The translations under genes were made by a program, and so were the position numbers. Shown in pieces: positions 1-11,600 of a stretch of DNA of 64,000 nt. Every line of letters begins with the position of its first letter. Within the stretch, counting starts at the first letter, position 1. The notes beneath the pieces are model-generated. The model did no database searches and was not told the DNA's origin. It saw nothing but the letters and a program-made list of their open reading frames with translations. The stretch covers positions 18,326,457-18,390,456 of the forward strand of contig CM040442.1 in NCBI GenBank assembly GCA_022749755.1, written 5' to 3'. The DNA is from Azadirachta indica (Eukaryota; Streptophyta; Magnoliopsida; Sapindales; Meliaceae).

Positions 1-1124
1 CACAAAAAGAAAACAAAAGAGTAAACCTCACTCTGAAATAATCCCAAAAGTTAAGGGATCCGGTCTCCAAAAATGTGAAAAATGTTTCTTATGTTTTCAG
101 ATTACCTAAGAGGGATCACTTGACGTCGCTCGACATAGCCACTAACTAAGGAGATAGTTTAGCTACTAGGAGGCTGAAGAATGAGCCCCACCTAATGCTG
201 TCAGTACTTAGGGAACCATAGATAAAAGCAAATAAGATCTCACCACGTGTACTTGAAAGATAAGGTAAATCTCCTACTCGAATAAAATCATGCCACGTGG
301 CATGCAATCTTGGATGAGATCATGAAGTCCAATCTGATTTCACCAAGTGTCCATAACTTTTGGCTCTAAAATAAAGTTTCAAATGGTAAAAATGTGGGAA
401 GGCAAAACCATGGGAAACTAGGGCAACACTTTTCAACCAATTACAAGTCAAGAAATGTGAGATATATAAAGGCACTTATCTCAAGGTAAAAGGGGTCTTC
501 TCCTATTTTTGCCTCCTTTTTTTTTACTCTCTCACTAAAGACATAAGCTACTATACATTTTCTCTCTCTAGAAGATAAGGAGGAGACTTTGTTTGTTCAT
601 AGGTTTCACTCAACACAATCTTAAAACACTTATTGTAAGTGTTATTTTGTGAATTCACTGTTCTTGTCTCATAAAAAGGCTACAACTACCCTACATTGGG
701 ATCTGTTGTGTGCATTTTTGTTGATTTCATCCTTCCTACATAGAGTTATTTTGTGTACGTCATTTAACCTACAAAAGTTCAGTCTTAAATTCACTCCCTC
801 AAGGTACTGACTTGAGCGTCGGAGTGGGCTCACTGAAAAACTTTCGACGTCCCCCCTTTGACCATGTTCTTTGTTGTAGGAAGGTTCGATTGATTTGGAA
901 TCAAGATCATTGAGGACATGATGTGAGGGTGGTTCATGACAACTTGGCTCATGAATCAAAGGCACGTGGAATACTAGCTCAGAAGGACTCCTTAAGACCT
1001 AAGCATAGCTAGAACGAGTGTGAAAAGCTGAACTCAAACTGTTGACTGGGCATTTATCTCCAGCTCAGATACTAGCTCACCCAATATCCTATCTCACCAG
1101 GGTTAATATTTTCCGTATTAACAA
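1..1124 (+). mobile_element. LTR, 3' portion, Tat-like Ty3/gypsy (family D)
   Basis: Non-coding sequence with the look of a plant Ty3/gypsy LTR: G-box-like CACGTG segments near 245 and 293, a stretch around 808-830 reading ACTTGAGCGTCGGAGTG, and an end in GTATTAACA just before an abrupt change to AT-rich repeat. The first 95 bases match, inverted, the LTR piece at 57945-58065. That places the missing LTR start roughly 180 bases left of the window. It could be a solo LTR or the 3' LTR of an element lying to the left; the window cannot tell which. The small minus-strand reading frame at 669-965 lies inside it and I do not regard it as a gene. Confidence 0.6.
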
Positions 1125-2705
1125 TATTTATAAAAGAAATTGATAAAAAAAAACACTGTAACATAAACCTTACTATAAAATATTAAATTATTATCTAAAA
1201 TTTATATGTGCACAATGTTATATAAAAATTAAAAAAAGTAAAAATAAATTACCAATTTCATAAATCCCTAATATCAATGTGAAGATAATATTATAAGTGT
1301 AAGTTAATATCGACAAAATAATAATATTATATTGATGAAAAAAATTAAAAAACATATAAAATATAACATAAAAATTTAATCATATTACCATTTTTAAATC
1401 TTGAAATAAAATGATTTACAGATTAAAAATTTTTTATTAAATATTTTGATTATAAATTGATAATAGTATATTTGTAAATAAAACTTACAACTTATAAATT
1501 CAACTTTACATTTGTAATATTAACAACAATAATTAAAAGGCTAAAAAAATTTAAAAATAATAAATTGAAAGGGTGAAAAATGAGCATTTGCGCCACATAA
1601 AAAATTGCAAAACCTATAAATTTTGCCATAAAATATTACAATGTGAAAAAAAACTTGCAGGTAAGATACAAATTATAAAAATTAAAATTTATATAAAATA
1701 TAAATTATAAAAATTATAAAAATCAAAATTTAAAAAATAAATTTAAATAAATCACGGTCAAAGTACATTAGTAGCCATCAGTTTCATAAAACCTAACATC
1801 GAAAATCTAAATTTGTCAATACAAGTATAAATTAAAAATGAAAATAATACTATAAAAGGCATTTAAACAGAAAAAAAAGTAAAATAAAAGTTGTATATCA
1901 ATATTGTATTTATAAATCTTGCTATAAAATATTAAAAGCTCATAATATAAAATCTACAAGTAAAACACAATTTTGGTATAAATTAAAAATAACATAAACC
2001 ATATATTAAATTTATATATGTTTTTGTATGACGGTTGATTTTCGAAACATAGATTATGAATCAATTCTTATACAAAATTTGTAAGTAAAAAGTATATTAT
2101 TTGTAAAAACTAAAAAATAAATTAAATTTACAAATCAATACTAAGAGTAAAAAAAGGAATATTAATTTAATAAATCCAACATCAATATTAAAGTATAAAA
2201 TTTAATGGTTTAAGCTAATCAAACTAGTAAATAAAAAGTATTAATAAAAAAACTTCAACTACAAAAATATATTATAAAAAAATTATATTATAATGTAAAA
2301 ATATAATATTTAATAAAAATTAAGAATATAAAAAATACTCTTAAACTGAAAATGAACGATTTCATAAACCCAAGATTAAATATGATGATACAATTGTAAA
2401 ATTAACATCAAATTTATATTCTCAAGATTACAAAATATATAAAATATTTATATATTTATTTTATATATTTTATAAAATATATAATAATAATATAAAGTAA
2501 AACAACATTACACTTTGTAAATCTTAACAAAAATAATTAAATTATAATGTAATAATAAATCAAAAATGTGAAAATGAACATTAGTTAAAAAATCCTACAT
2601 AAAAAATGTCAATATCGTGTTGTTAATAGAACTATAATATAAAAATCATAAATTAATATTATTGCACTTGTAAATTTTAACATAAAAAAATTAAATTACA
2701 ATTCA
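1125..2705. repeat. AT-rich dispersed repeat, block copy 1, left part
   Basis: No gene. Extremely AT-rich sequence that can be followed, diverged, at 31435-32060 (matching about 1125-1560) and 35560-36078 (matching about 1560-2030). Shared landmarks include a segment reading CATAAATCCCTAATATCAAT near 1260-1280 and one reading TCAATACAAGTATAAATTAA near 1817. Short modules recur inside it, such as a variant of TATAAATCTTGCTATAAAATATTAAA. It is the left flank of element B1. Confidence 0.7.
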
Positions 2706-3017
2706 CTTGAGATCCAAGTGTACGAGGTCGGAGTATAATTCACCTAAGGTTGGGTGAAGGAATATACCAAGTTGAATCAACATCATAGCCTGACGATTCA
2801 GCTCATCTCATTCTGAAACAAAAGGTTAGGCAAGAAATACAATTAGGTTGGGAAAAAGAAACAACGATCGATGGATAACCACCTATCACCCCACCTCTTA
2901 TAGGACTCTACCACGGATGATTGTGGCCCAAAATCGGCTCAAGATGGTTTTCATTTGGATTATAAAATGCTAGCAATTAAAGAAGACAAGTATCAGACAA
3001 AATTTTTAATATTAACA
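2706..3017 (+). repeat. B1 5' LTR (deleted version)
   Basis: Matches the B2 LTR from its ACTTGAGATC start through the phrase GATGATTGTGGCCCAAAAT, then jumps near 3000 to the LTR end, finishing in ATTAACA. The next bases (3018-3040) align with the B2 bases after its 5' LTR, so the boundary is well placed. The middle of the LTR, roughly 200 bases, is missing. Confidence 0.65.
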
Positions 3018-4751
3018 GTTAGCACTATCTATGTGAAATGAATAAAAATTCACTTTTTCATTCGAATAATCCAAGACAATTATGGTAGCGAAAGGCAAGA
3101 ATTATCCCACAAGGCAATAACTAGTAGAAAGAAGTTGCCAGAAAAGAGAGTTCGGGGACTCTCATCTGAACGTTGTGGATCATTTGGAATCTTCAAATCA
3201 AGAGGACTCGAATTCAAGGACGAATTCAGATCCATAGCCGCACAGTCAAGCTACGATTCGACTACATACTGGAGAAGCGGCTTGGTTGTGAAGGGAGTTG
3301 GAAAAGGGTAGGAGATTGCACGTGGAGAAAGATAAGAAAGTGAAGATGCTAAAGAATAGATCATCTATAAATGTAGCTTGAAGAAGTTAAGAAGATGCTT
3401 TAGCAGAATCTAGAAAGAACGCAAGTGCAAGGGGTGACAGCACAGTATTAGCCGAAGAAGAGTCACACTTCAAAAGTTACAGTTGGAATTAGAGGTGACA
3501 ATCAGCAAAGAACAGTCTCTAGAGGAAGGTCGGGTGTAAGTCGATTACTAGAAAATGATTCTTCATGCAGAAAGAGATATACTGTAGCTCAAAACGGGAA
3601 GATGAAAGTCACTGAACATTATACAAGAGAAGAGTAACGTATTATCAACCCAAGTATACCAATTGCAATCCAAGATGGCCCAACACAAAGGCCATCATGT
3701 AGAGCAAAGTAGTCGAGAGAATAACTCAAAGCGCACGGCAGAACAGAGTGTGCATGCATATGATATGCGATCATACCTAAAGAGAAAGAGGTTTCCATGC
3801 AAGCAGATATACGTATGGATGCTCAGGCTGCGATGTCTGAAGAAATTCAAGGAGAAAATAATGCTACTCAGTGGTAAGCAGACATGAAATGAAGGAATGT
3901 ATTAAAGAGTTGGTGGAGGAATACAAAGCAAAAAGGAAATAAGACCAACTGCAACAGGGAAAATCGATAGGCCTTAAATTGGTTGTTGAATCCTTTTTAA
4001 CTAACGAGATTCAATATTTAATCCTTCCTAGAAAATTTAAGATGCCTCAGATCACGCCTTGTACAGGAAAAACTAGCCAACCTCACATGTCGACTTTTTG
4101 GAAAAGATGATGCTGATTCAATGTCTATTTGAACTTCAGATGTACCGCCTTTTTCCATTGGCACTAGAATGATAAGCCAAGAAATGGTATTGAAGTCTAA
4201 AGCTAGGAACTCGATTATGTGATACATTTATAAACAAATTCATAGGAGTGGCCTTGACTAACAAAAACATGAGCTCGTTGTTGCTGTTTAAAGCAAGCCA
4301 TTCAGGAAAAAGGAAAATGTGTCTAGGTTATGCATAGAATGTTACAGAATCCAGGAGCATAACAAATATTTTGTGAGATTTAAGCAAAACAGTTGAGTTA
4401 ATTAGAAACTTGAAGAAAATAGAAGGAAAAGGAATTACCAGGTGAAGATTTTCTTTGATGAAACAAAGAATCTATAGTGAAAAGTGACTTGATGAGCTTT
4501 ATTGATAAAGCTAAGATTGAAAAAGAGTTCGATTTTTTGAATGCTTTGACAAAAATGTGCAAGTGTAGAAAAATGCCGAATTTATGCTCATCTGGGTGTT
4601 TGATGTAGTCCATCCAAAGTGGAGGGTCCAGATGCATCCTTAAGTGTCTTAAATGCGATGAGTTTATTGAGATAGATATTAATCTACATGGGCCAACAAA
4701 ATTTCACCATTTGGCGAATGATTAGAGGTTGAGGACAATCATAACGAGGTT
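3018..4751 (+). pseudogene. B1 internal region with gag relic
   Basis: Ty3/gypsy Gag would coat the element RNA. Only a broken copy remains. A plus-strand translation around 3985-4420 contains ILPRKFKMPQITPCTGK followed by STF. This is the conserved start of the plant Ty3 Gag domain, where a PRxFKMPxIxxYxGxxDP-type motif precedes the helical core. The core then breaks up through several stops. The N-terminal half (3060-3980) aligns base by base with B2 at 36650-37090 and 38490-38990, so it is a genuine internal region of the element. No protease, RT or integrase motifs are present. That fits a non-autonomous derivative or a large deletion. The identification of gag is by recognition from memory, and the homology to B2 is read directly. 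Confidence 0.6.
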
Positions 4752-5193
4752 GAGACGATTTAGCTCATCTCATTCTAAAACAAGAGCTCGTGCAAGAAAT
4801 ATGGTCCAGGTCGAGAAAAAGAAATAATGACTGACCAAAAGCACAGTCAAGTAATTGAAAATTCTTGGATAACCACCCACTATTGCACCTTTCATTGGAC
4901 TCTTGCCATGGATGATTGTGGCCCAAAATTTACTCAAGATGGTTTTCATTTAGATTATAAAATGCTAGCACTTAAAGGAGACATGTATCAGACTTCTAAT
5001 CTTATTGAAACTCTGCTAAATTTTTGTCTTATAAAATTTTCTCTTAAAAACTTTTTTGACTTAAGCATTAGAGGATTTTTGCCAAGAGCATAGCCTTCCT
5101 TTGGCTACTGTGCTATTTTGCAGATTAATTAGCGATCAAAGAGAAGGGATCGTTGTTTATTATTGAAGTCCCTCAAAATTTTTGGTATCAACA
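4752..5193 (+). repeat. B1 3' LTR (5' truncated)
   Basis: Starts inside the LTR at a segment reading GACGATTTAGCTCATCTCAT, found also in the B2 3' LTR near 40068, and continues to the end GGTATCAACA. It contains the shared segment TTTGACTTAAGCATTAGAGG near 5055. The small plus-strand frame at 4827-5093 lies within this LTR and is not a gene. Confidence 0.7.
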
Positions 5194-5560
5194 ATATTTT
5201 TAAACAAAATTAAAACATATAAATGTGACATAAAATTTGTAAATCAACATTAATTACATTTTTAAATTTTGACTTAAAAATAATTTAAAGATTAAAAATT
5301 TCTTATTGAACTTCATATAGTTGTCAATCATGTAAATTTAATTGTTGTAACTAATAGATATTGGGATTTTCATCCCAATATCATAAAATTTTTCATATTG
5401 TTTTTTTTTTTAAATTTCACGTTATCAAATAATACCTTAAAAACTTTAAACCCTAAATTTAAAACATATTTATATTACATGTATATAGCTAAGCAGTTTA
5501 AACAATCATGTTATAAATATGTCATGATTTAGAAATCCTTGAGAAAAAAAAATAAAAAGA
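5194..5560. repeat. AT-rich dispersed repeat, block copy 1, right part (a)
   Basis: Matches 40509-40790 (for example TTATTGAACTTCATATAG, and ATCATAAAATTTTT near 5382) and, more weakly, 31725-31870. No gene. Confidence 0.65.
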
Positions 5561-6354
5561 TATTGTACTTTATCCCATATATTTTAGGAAAAAAGTAATT
5601 TATCCCCCTAAATTTATAATAAATCAAGATAACCCCTTGACTTTAAAGAAAATGTTAAGATACCCCCTAACAGTTCGACACTACCGCTTTTACTTTAAAT
5701 TGATTATTTTATCTTTTAACTATTAAAAAAATATAAAAATAACTATATTATGCTTAATTTTGTTTTATAATAACTAATATAATTTTATTCTAATATTTAA
5801 AATTAAAAGTAATAATAATATTTTGATCCATAATTATTTTTCTTCTTTCAAATATGCTCTCAAATTTTTTGACAACATTAATTATTTTCAAAAATATTTG
5901 AACGATAGTAAAAATTATGATAATAATAACATTCTTATTTTATTTTAAAAATATTAATTTTTCTTATTTTCATATTATAAAATATACATAATTTTTAAAA
6001 TAAAACTATTTTAAATAAATGATGTATTTTAAAAATTATATATAACTAACATATAAACAAAAATTTGATACGAAATTTGGGAGGAGAAAAATAATTAAAG
6101 ATCAAAATATTTTTAATACTTTAAATTTAAATATTAAAATAAAATTACATTGGTTATTACAAAATAAAATAAAGATAATATGGTTATTTTATATTTTTTA
6201 ATAATTGAAGAGTAAAATAGTCAATTTAAGATAAGACTATTAGTGTCAAAGGATATTTTAATATTTCTATAAAATCTAAAGGGGTATCTGGACTTACTAA
6301 GAACTCAAGGGGATGTATTGCTTTTTCCTAAAACAAAAGAGGTAAAGTACAATA
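5561..6354. mobile_element. Long-TIR foldback MITE (Mutator-like?)
   Basis: About 790 bases. The left end, TATTGTACTTTATCCC, is the inverse of the right end. The complementarity continues for about 300 bases on each side with modest divergence; for example AACTATTAAAAAAATATAAA near 5718 pairs with the inverse of sequence near 6190-6215. The middle is AT-rich and non-coding. The sister block at 40.8 kb lacks it. Long TIRs and no coding capacity suggest a foldback or MULE-type MITE. I did not find a clean target-site duplication. Confidence 0.7.
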
Positions 6355-6786
6355 TTACAATAATAAATTATGAAATATATATACATAACTTTTTATATTC
6401 ATCATATTCAAGTTTATTATCAATTTTCATTTTTATATTAGAAAACTTCATTGAGAAAACTAATTAAAGAACATAAAGAGCTCAACTTCATTACTATTTC
6501 CATCCACAAAGAGAGAAATGGAAAAGAGAAACTAATACAAGCATGTTGTAACATTCATAGCCATAGTTGCAAGAGAGTGCTCCAATGTAGGATTAAGCTC
6601 TCTGTTGATGCAGAAAAATTCCCTAGTTACAACAAGGTGGGATTTGGGACGGCTTTTATCGCCATCCCCAAGAAAGCAAGAGTAAGACAACATAGGAGGA
6701 AAAGAGCATGTCATGAACAAGCTAAGGAGTTATATATAGCTTATAATGCTTTCAGTTTTGCCTTAATTAGCCATTATAAGTTAAAG
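6355..6786. repeat. Block copy 1, right part (b) and flank of element A
   Basis: 6420-6600 matches 40840-41015 in the sister block, including GAAAACTAATTAAAGA and AGCATGTTGTA. From about 6640 the two copies diverge. The plus-strand frame at 6451-6801 spans this repeat and runs into the element A LTR; I see no domain in it and do not call it a gene. Confidence 0.5.
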
Positions 6787-6792
6787 GACCTC
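6787..6792. other. Target-site duplication of element A, left copy
   Basis: GACCTC immediately before the LTR start TGTTAC. The same six bases follow the 3' LTR at 26472-26477. Ty3/gypsy elements usually duplicate 5 bases (ACCTC here), and the extra shared G may be chance. Confidence 0.65.
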
Positions 6793-8182
6793 TGTTACTA
6801 GAAAAATTCAAGTTGGACACGTGGCAAATAGTAAATCCATGGAAGGCTTGTCCAACACTTTATGGATTGATTCACTTCTCAACTACCTCGCTAGAAATTG
6901 AGTAGAGAGCACCACCATCGCCTGATACAATATCGCCCACCTCAAATTGAACTCCCGACCACTTATCGCCAAGATAGCCATGTTGTGAAGTCACGTACAC
7001 TGGCTCATACAAACAAGGCCAAGTCCATAGACCAATTACTCCTGTACATCTGGAAATATGTGCCTATACTCTTGGTACCACCTCATAAGACCATGACCTT
7101 GGTCCAAACAAGTAGGATCGAGGTAGGCACCCTGGTATCTGGTGCACCTAGAATCACCCCAGTGTGGCCCTGGTAATTGCTGCCTTTGCTTCTTGACAAA
7201 GAAATATAAAAGGGACTAGCTGATAGTGAACAGACAATCCTTAAAAAGGGTAGAGGATATGTTACCAACAGGATCTGTTGGTAGTATAATCCTGATAGGC
7301 TTTTATAGAGTCTAGGTGAGGATCGTGTGTTAGCAGGGACCAACGAGATTGCAACACCTGGCCATCACGAGACATAGTGATCCTTGCGGCCAACAAAGGA
7401 TAGGCATGTGAAGATGATGTTTGGATAAGGAGAAACTCTCCAATCATAGCCAGCCACGTGTTATGTTAACATGGCGTCACCAAGAGCAAATCAAAGAAGG
7501 ACATGTGTAAAGGTAAAAATTAAGGTTAAGGCAACCCAGTTTAGCCAATCAAATTTAAGTATTCATTTAATGTATAAATACATTTTTCTAAGAGTTTAGG
7601 ACAACCAATATTCTTAGGACAAAAGAGAGGAAATATTCCCAAAAAAGAATTTTTTCTCTTCCTCCATGACCTATATATACATGCCTAGGAATCAACCATT
7701 AATATGTAGAAATACATCTCACTAACTACTGTTTTGATTTTATTGACCCTTTGATTAGTATGTTGTGTTAACCATTTCCTAAAACCTCCGACCCGTTTGA
7801 TATTTTCTTCATGTATTGTTCAAGAGGGTGTTCCTTGAACCTCATCTCTTCTTCTTTGCTCAAGTACTAACCTAGGCATTGGAGAGGGGTTGTTGAAGAG
7901 GCAACTCTTTTTTAATCCCTATTTTGTTTGCAGGTGGGGAGATACTTGTGTCGAGAGATAGTTCGACCATTGAGGGGAAACTGAGTAAAGTAGCAGTAAT
8001 TGGGAGAAGAGTGTGTTATACAACATTTTAGAGGGTAATCGGAGAGCAAATATGTAGTGTGGGTTTGGACCAACTTATCTACTGAGGAAAGATGCAAATT
8101 TGGTGCGGACTAATTGACCACCTCAAAGTGCCCAAACCCATGTTTAACCTAAGAGCTGGTCAGCAAATTTCCCGCATTAACA
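6793..8182 (+). repeat. Element A 5' LTR
   Basis: About 1390 bases from TGTTACTAG to CGCATTAACA. The segment 7876-8182 matches 26165-26471 over its whole length, which identifies the LTR pair. It contains a CACGTG motif near 6817 and another near 7455, a TATATATA stretch at 7672-7679 that may be the TATA box, and CT-rich sequence around 7840. Short reading frames in this interval on both strands are not genes. Confidence 0.7.
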
Positions 8183-8207
8183 ATAACACCATTTGTAGGG
8201 AATGAGA
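8183..8207 (+). promoter_or_regulatory. Primer-binding-site region of element A
   Basis: The bases after the LTR include CACCATTTGTAGGGAA. Plant Ty3/gypsy elements often have a GCGCCGTTTGTGGGAA-like string here, and the differences are the C-to-T or G-to-A changes expected from methylated CpG decay. I infer this as the old tRNA-primed start site; which tRNA is not certain. Confidence 0.4.
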
Positions 8208-8229
8208 TCAAAAAGCCTTCTTATAACCT

Positions 8230-9780
8230 GTGTGTTCATCCGAGGACGAAGTTCCTATGTTTAAAGTCACGAGGAGAGGTGGTAGGGAACTTATTAAGGA
8301 ATCCATTCACAATAACCACCCCTCAAAGAGTCAAGCCCACCATGAATACAGTGAAAGTAAGGATGTAGGTGAACGGGATAAAGCCGCAATAATGCAAGAT
8401 ATAGAAGCGGAAAGAAATTGGCCAAGACTAAGGGCCTCTTCGAGTACATGACGTCCTATTTGTACACTAATCTAGGCATCCCTTTACCACTTATGTAAAC
8501 CAGAGGACCATCTGGAAAGTCATCTTCAGCTTACCCTTACTCGAGCTGACCAACATCAGTCTAGATAGCATAGCTAGCAATCAGAGGCCGCCAAGCAGAG
8601 GTAGTCCACGCAGAAGTAGCCAGGAGAAACCATAGCAGCTATACATCGACAACCAGTAACAAGGTTGAAGGGCCAAAGGACCAGGGAGATAGACTAGGTT
8701 ATGGAGATTAAGATGCTCGTTGATGGCATGATGCCATATAGAGGCCAAAAGAGCCTGAAGAGATAATTATTAAAGATCTAAGCCCCAGTAAGAAAGCTTA
8801 GGGCAAGCAAGAGAGAGCCTAACCCTACCAACTTGCTCGGGCACTTTAGCATGCAGCTTTTAGACCAGGTCAAGAAAGCTTGCCTCCTGAAGAAGTTTAA
8901 TAGAATATTCTTTATCTTGAGCCGTACTAGGGCTAAACAAACCATGTAGTTCATGTTGAGACATCCCAAGACCTGATGTTGGTGCAAGAAATTCTTAAGG
9001 AGGTGATGTGTAAAATGTTCTTTACCTCTTTAATCAGGCCAGTGAGGACCTGGTATCCAAGAATTTACCGCTTTTGCCAACAAATTTATTTACAGTTTCC
9101 AAGGAGCTAAACTACTTAGGAATGATCCCACCACTTTGCAATACATTAAGCAAAGCGACAAGAATCTTTGAAAGATTTTGTGAAGTGTTATCATGATGAG
9201 CTAATGCAGATGGGTGTATATGTAAAGATGGAAATCTTATGGAACTTATGGTACAACTTGCATGCAGGTCTCTTGTGGTCATCATATGAAGAGAGGCCAC
9301 CTGCCTTTAATCAAAAGGCATACAACTGCGCCATCAAGCCAATTGCCATTAATGAGAAGCACAACATTATGCGAGAACGCGATAAAGCGGAAGACCTCAA
9401 TGAAAGAAGTAGGGGAAAGAAGAAAACTAACACCCGATCATCTTGAGGTGGGCATGATCTCAAGGAGGCCTTCCGTCCTAGTATGGATGTCTATTAGAAC
9501 CATTACCTTTCAAGCACTACTCCCTGCCTATGCCAGAAGTGTAGCGAATTCCACCTTCGTTGAGGATAAAGCTTATTCATGCTATAAAGGGAAAGGAAGG
9601 CTTCGAGCCTTTTCCAGTGCAACACTTTTTGGATACGGTGCAAGAGCACATATTTTATGCTATAAGGCATAAAGGGCTCTTAGTGACGTCTCCCAAGCAA
9701 ACAGGTCGACTTGAAAGTAGGAATCTAAAGAAGTATTATGATTTTCACGAAAACCATTAGCACAACACTACTGATTGTTT
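8230..9780 (+). pseudogene. Element A gag relic
   Basis: Decayed Ty3/gypsy Gag on the plus strand, in several frames. The N-terminal piece (8230-8451) is hydrophilic. The Gag core is recognisable from about 8990: VMCKMFFTSLIRPVRTWYPR, matching the conserved CRAF...ARxWYxxL segment of plant Gag. It continues at 9165-9305 with LKDFVKCYHDELMQ and LHAGLLWSSYEERPP, equivalent to the usual GLLW...PP end of the domain. The knuckle-like segment near 9727-9780 reads KKYYDFHENH then HNTTDC, a broken form of the C-FH-DHGH-C motif of Tat Gags (first Cys replaced by Tyr, one stop). There are multiple stops and frameshifts, so no product is expected. Gag identity is from recalled family motifs. Confidence 0.65.
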
Positions 9781-10104
9781 CAGCTAGAGAGAGCATATTT
9801 AAAACCTCATTAAGAACGGTTATTTAAAGGAATTTTTGCTTGAAGTTTGGGAAAACATCTAGGAAGAGAGAAAGCAAGGTGAAACATCAAGAAGGGATGA
9901 CGCGAGCAGGGCAAAAGTTGGCAAAAGTTTAGGCATTGACTTCAGTAGCATAATTGATGGGAGACCCACCTTAGTGAGCACTCTAACAGATACCAAAAAG
10001 CCTACTATCGCAACCCAACTTTGACCTACAGTAAGCATAAAGTGAACCTTGCAACAAGGGCATCTAAAGTAGCTGGATGACCTCAACTTTAATTATGTTC
10101 ACTA

Positions 10105-10480
10105 AGAAGGATACGTGAGACGTGGCATATCTACTTGATCATGCCTTGGTCATAATCTTGATGGTAGCCAACAAGGATGTTGCAAGGATCTTAGTGGACA
10201 TCGGGATTTTAGTGGATATTCTGTTCAAGGATGTCTTCGACAAGCTAAGGTTGGCGGCAATGCAAACACGGAGAGTAATGACGCCACTTAGTGGTTTCAT
10301 CAAAGACCAGGTGATGTCATAAAAGAGCATCATGTTGCCAGTGACAATAGGAAAAAAGCGAGCCCAACTGATGATTGTGGTAAACTTTATCATTGTAGAA
10401 AAACCCAACCCATACAACATAATTCTAGGGCACCCGTTCCTCATGTCACCATGTCTCAACTTTAGATCCCTAAGCATTAG
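10105..10480 (+). pseudogene. Element A aspartic protease relic
   Basis: Retropepsin domain of a Ty3/gypsy polyprotein, which would cut Gag-Pol. The translation shows ILVDIGILVDILFKDVF near 10188-10235, which aligns with the usual VDTGSSVDILF active-site region. The catalytic D-T-G reads D-I-G. Farther on come a stop at about 10319 and MLPVTIGKKRAQ at 10332, then EKPNPYNIILGHPFL at 10399-10443, the normal C-terminal hallmark YxxILGRPFL. Spacing fits the family. The changed active-site triad and the stop mean it is inactive. It sits in the expected place, downstream of gag and upstream of the RT start. Confidence 0.75.
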
Positions 10481-10489
10481 AGTTAAAGT

Positions 10490-11150
10490 AGTATGGAGAG
10501 CTAGTAGGAGACTTAGAACCCATCTTGATCAGTAAGGACGACCCTACTCGGGTAATCAAGGTAGGATTCAGGTTGAGCCTCGAGGTCGTTGTTTCCTTGG
10601 TTAGATTTTTCAAAAGTGCTTAAACATCTTCACCTGCCACAACGTGCCTAATATTGATATGAAGGTCTTTTTTCACTGCCACTATTCTTTAGCATTTGGT
10701 GCAAAAGTTGAGATTCTAGTTAAGGTAAGATTGCCAACATTCTAGACACTTCACTTTGACAAGGTCAAGAATATGACCTAGCTTAACCTGTCCTTAGACC
10801 TTCTTGAAGAGAAGAGAGAACAAACCTATGTTACAATGACGAAGTACCAGTAGAGGATTGTCGGGTATTACAATACTATGGTCAAGCCTAGAACGTTGCA
10901 AGAAGGTGATGCAATCTTAAGGAAGATTGTTCTCGAACTTAACGATGGATGATCCACTAAGCTCATCGAGACCTAAGAGAGGCTATATAAAATCAAGAGG
11001 GTCATCAAAGCTGGGTGTATAGCTTAGCTCACCCAAATGGACATGGGATCAAGCATCCTCAAAATACTAATTGACTCACAGAATACTTCCACTTACCAGG
11101 TCGAATAGGGATTATTAGCACTATGCTATCACCTTTTTTTGTTATTCCAC
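10490..11150 (+). pseudogene. Element A RT start fused to integrase end (pol deletion)
   Basis: Two non-adjacent parts of pol are joined. 10515-10665 reads LEPILISKDDPTRVIKVG and then VSLVRFFKS, the linker and opening of the Tat reverse transcriptase. From about 10680 it reads SLAFGAKVEILVKVRLPTF, the tail of the integrase (usual form PF.L.YG.EAV.P.E). This is followed by LDLLEEKREQTYVTMTKYQ and YYNTMVKPRT at 10797-10898, also integrase C-terminus. All catalytic RT, RNase H and integrase core sequence is missing, so roughly 3 kb was deleted near 10675. A few stops occur in the remainder, and pol sequence ends near 11150. Confidence 0.65.
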
Positions 11151-11343
11151 CAAAGTTGATGGCTATGAACTTCGTTTCTCTGTTTTCTGTGTAAGTGCAG
11201 CTACATGTACCTAGGAAGAGTGTCTCCTTGTACGATTTTCACCAAGTACCCACTTATGTTATCCCTTATAAGGTAACACTTAAGCTTATGATTAATAAAT
11301 GTTGTTTTTTGCCTCATTTATGTTAATTTGTCTCTATGATTTT
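11151..11343. other. Element A post-pol sequence, nothing recognised
   Basis: Non-coding sequence after the integrase relic; T-rich towards the right. I see no feature in it. Confidence 0.4.
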
Positions 11344-11600
11344 TGTTAATGTTGAATTTTTGACAACTCGATATTAAACAACAAGTTCTCTAGCATGTTA
11401 TAGATGAACTTACAAAAGGAAAAACAATTAAAGGAAAGTCGATTTCTCGGTAAAAACTCTCTGATGCTTAAGTCAGATATTTTCTTTTTAGAAAAGAAAC
11501 TAATGAGATTCAATATATCTGTCAACATATCTATTTGGTTAAGTGTAAGGAGATTCAACATATCTGACTTCTTGATTTTTCACCTTTTATATGTTTATTC
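11344..11600 (-). repeat. Inverted fragment of a B-like LTR
   Basis: Read on the minus strand it contains CTGACTTAAGCATCAGAGAG, then a pyrimidine-rich stretch and TTGTTTAATATCGAG, closing in CAACATTAACA at 11344. This order matches the 3' third of the B-family LTR (5050-5193 and 36485-36628). The overlapping plus and minus frames at 11346-11628 are therefore not genes. Where the fragment stops on the right is unclear. Confidence 0.5.

Larger units (their letters stand above)
2706..5193 (+). mobile_element. Element B1: decayed Tat-like Ty3/gypsy retrotransposon
   Basis: A short, heavily decayed LTR element. Its ends match each other and match the ends of B2 (36079-40508). The internal region carries only a gag relic and no pol. 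Compared with B2, the 5' LTR has lost its start and middle. Another deletion joins the internal region near 4750 straight into the 3' LTR, removing the polypurine tract and the LTR start. Its right junction into AT-rich repeat matches that of B2, while its left junction does not, so either one duplication event followed by deletion or two insertions are possible. Confidence 0.7.

Noticed and set aside
6451..6801. 116-codon plus-strand frame
   Set aside because: It spans the end of a repeat block and the start of an LTR, and its first half matches decayed non-coding sequence at 40870-41015 that does not keep the frame.
10139..10477. 112-codon minus-strand frame
   Set aside because: It is the shadow of the element A protease, which reads clearly on the plus strand.
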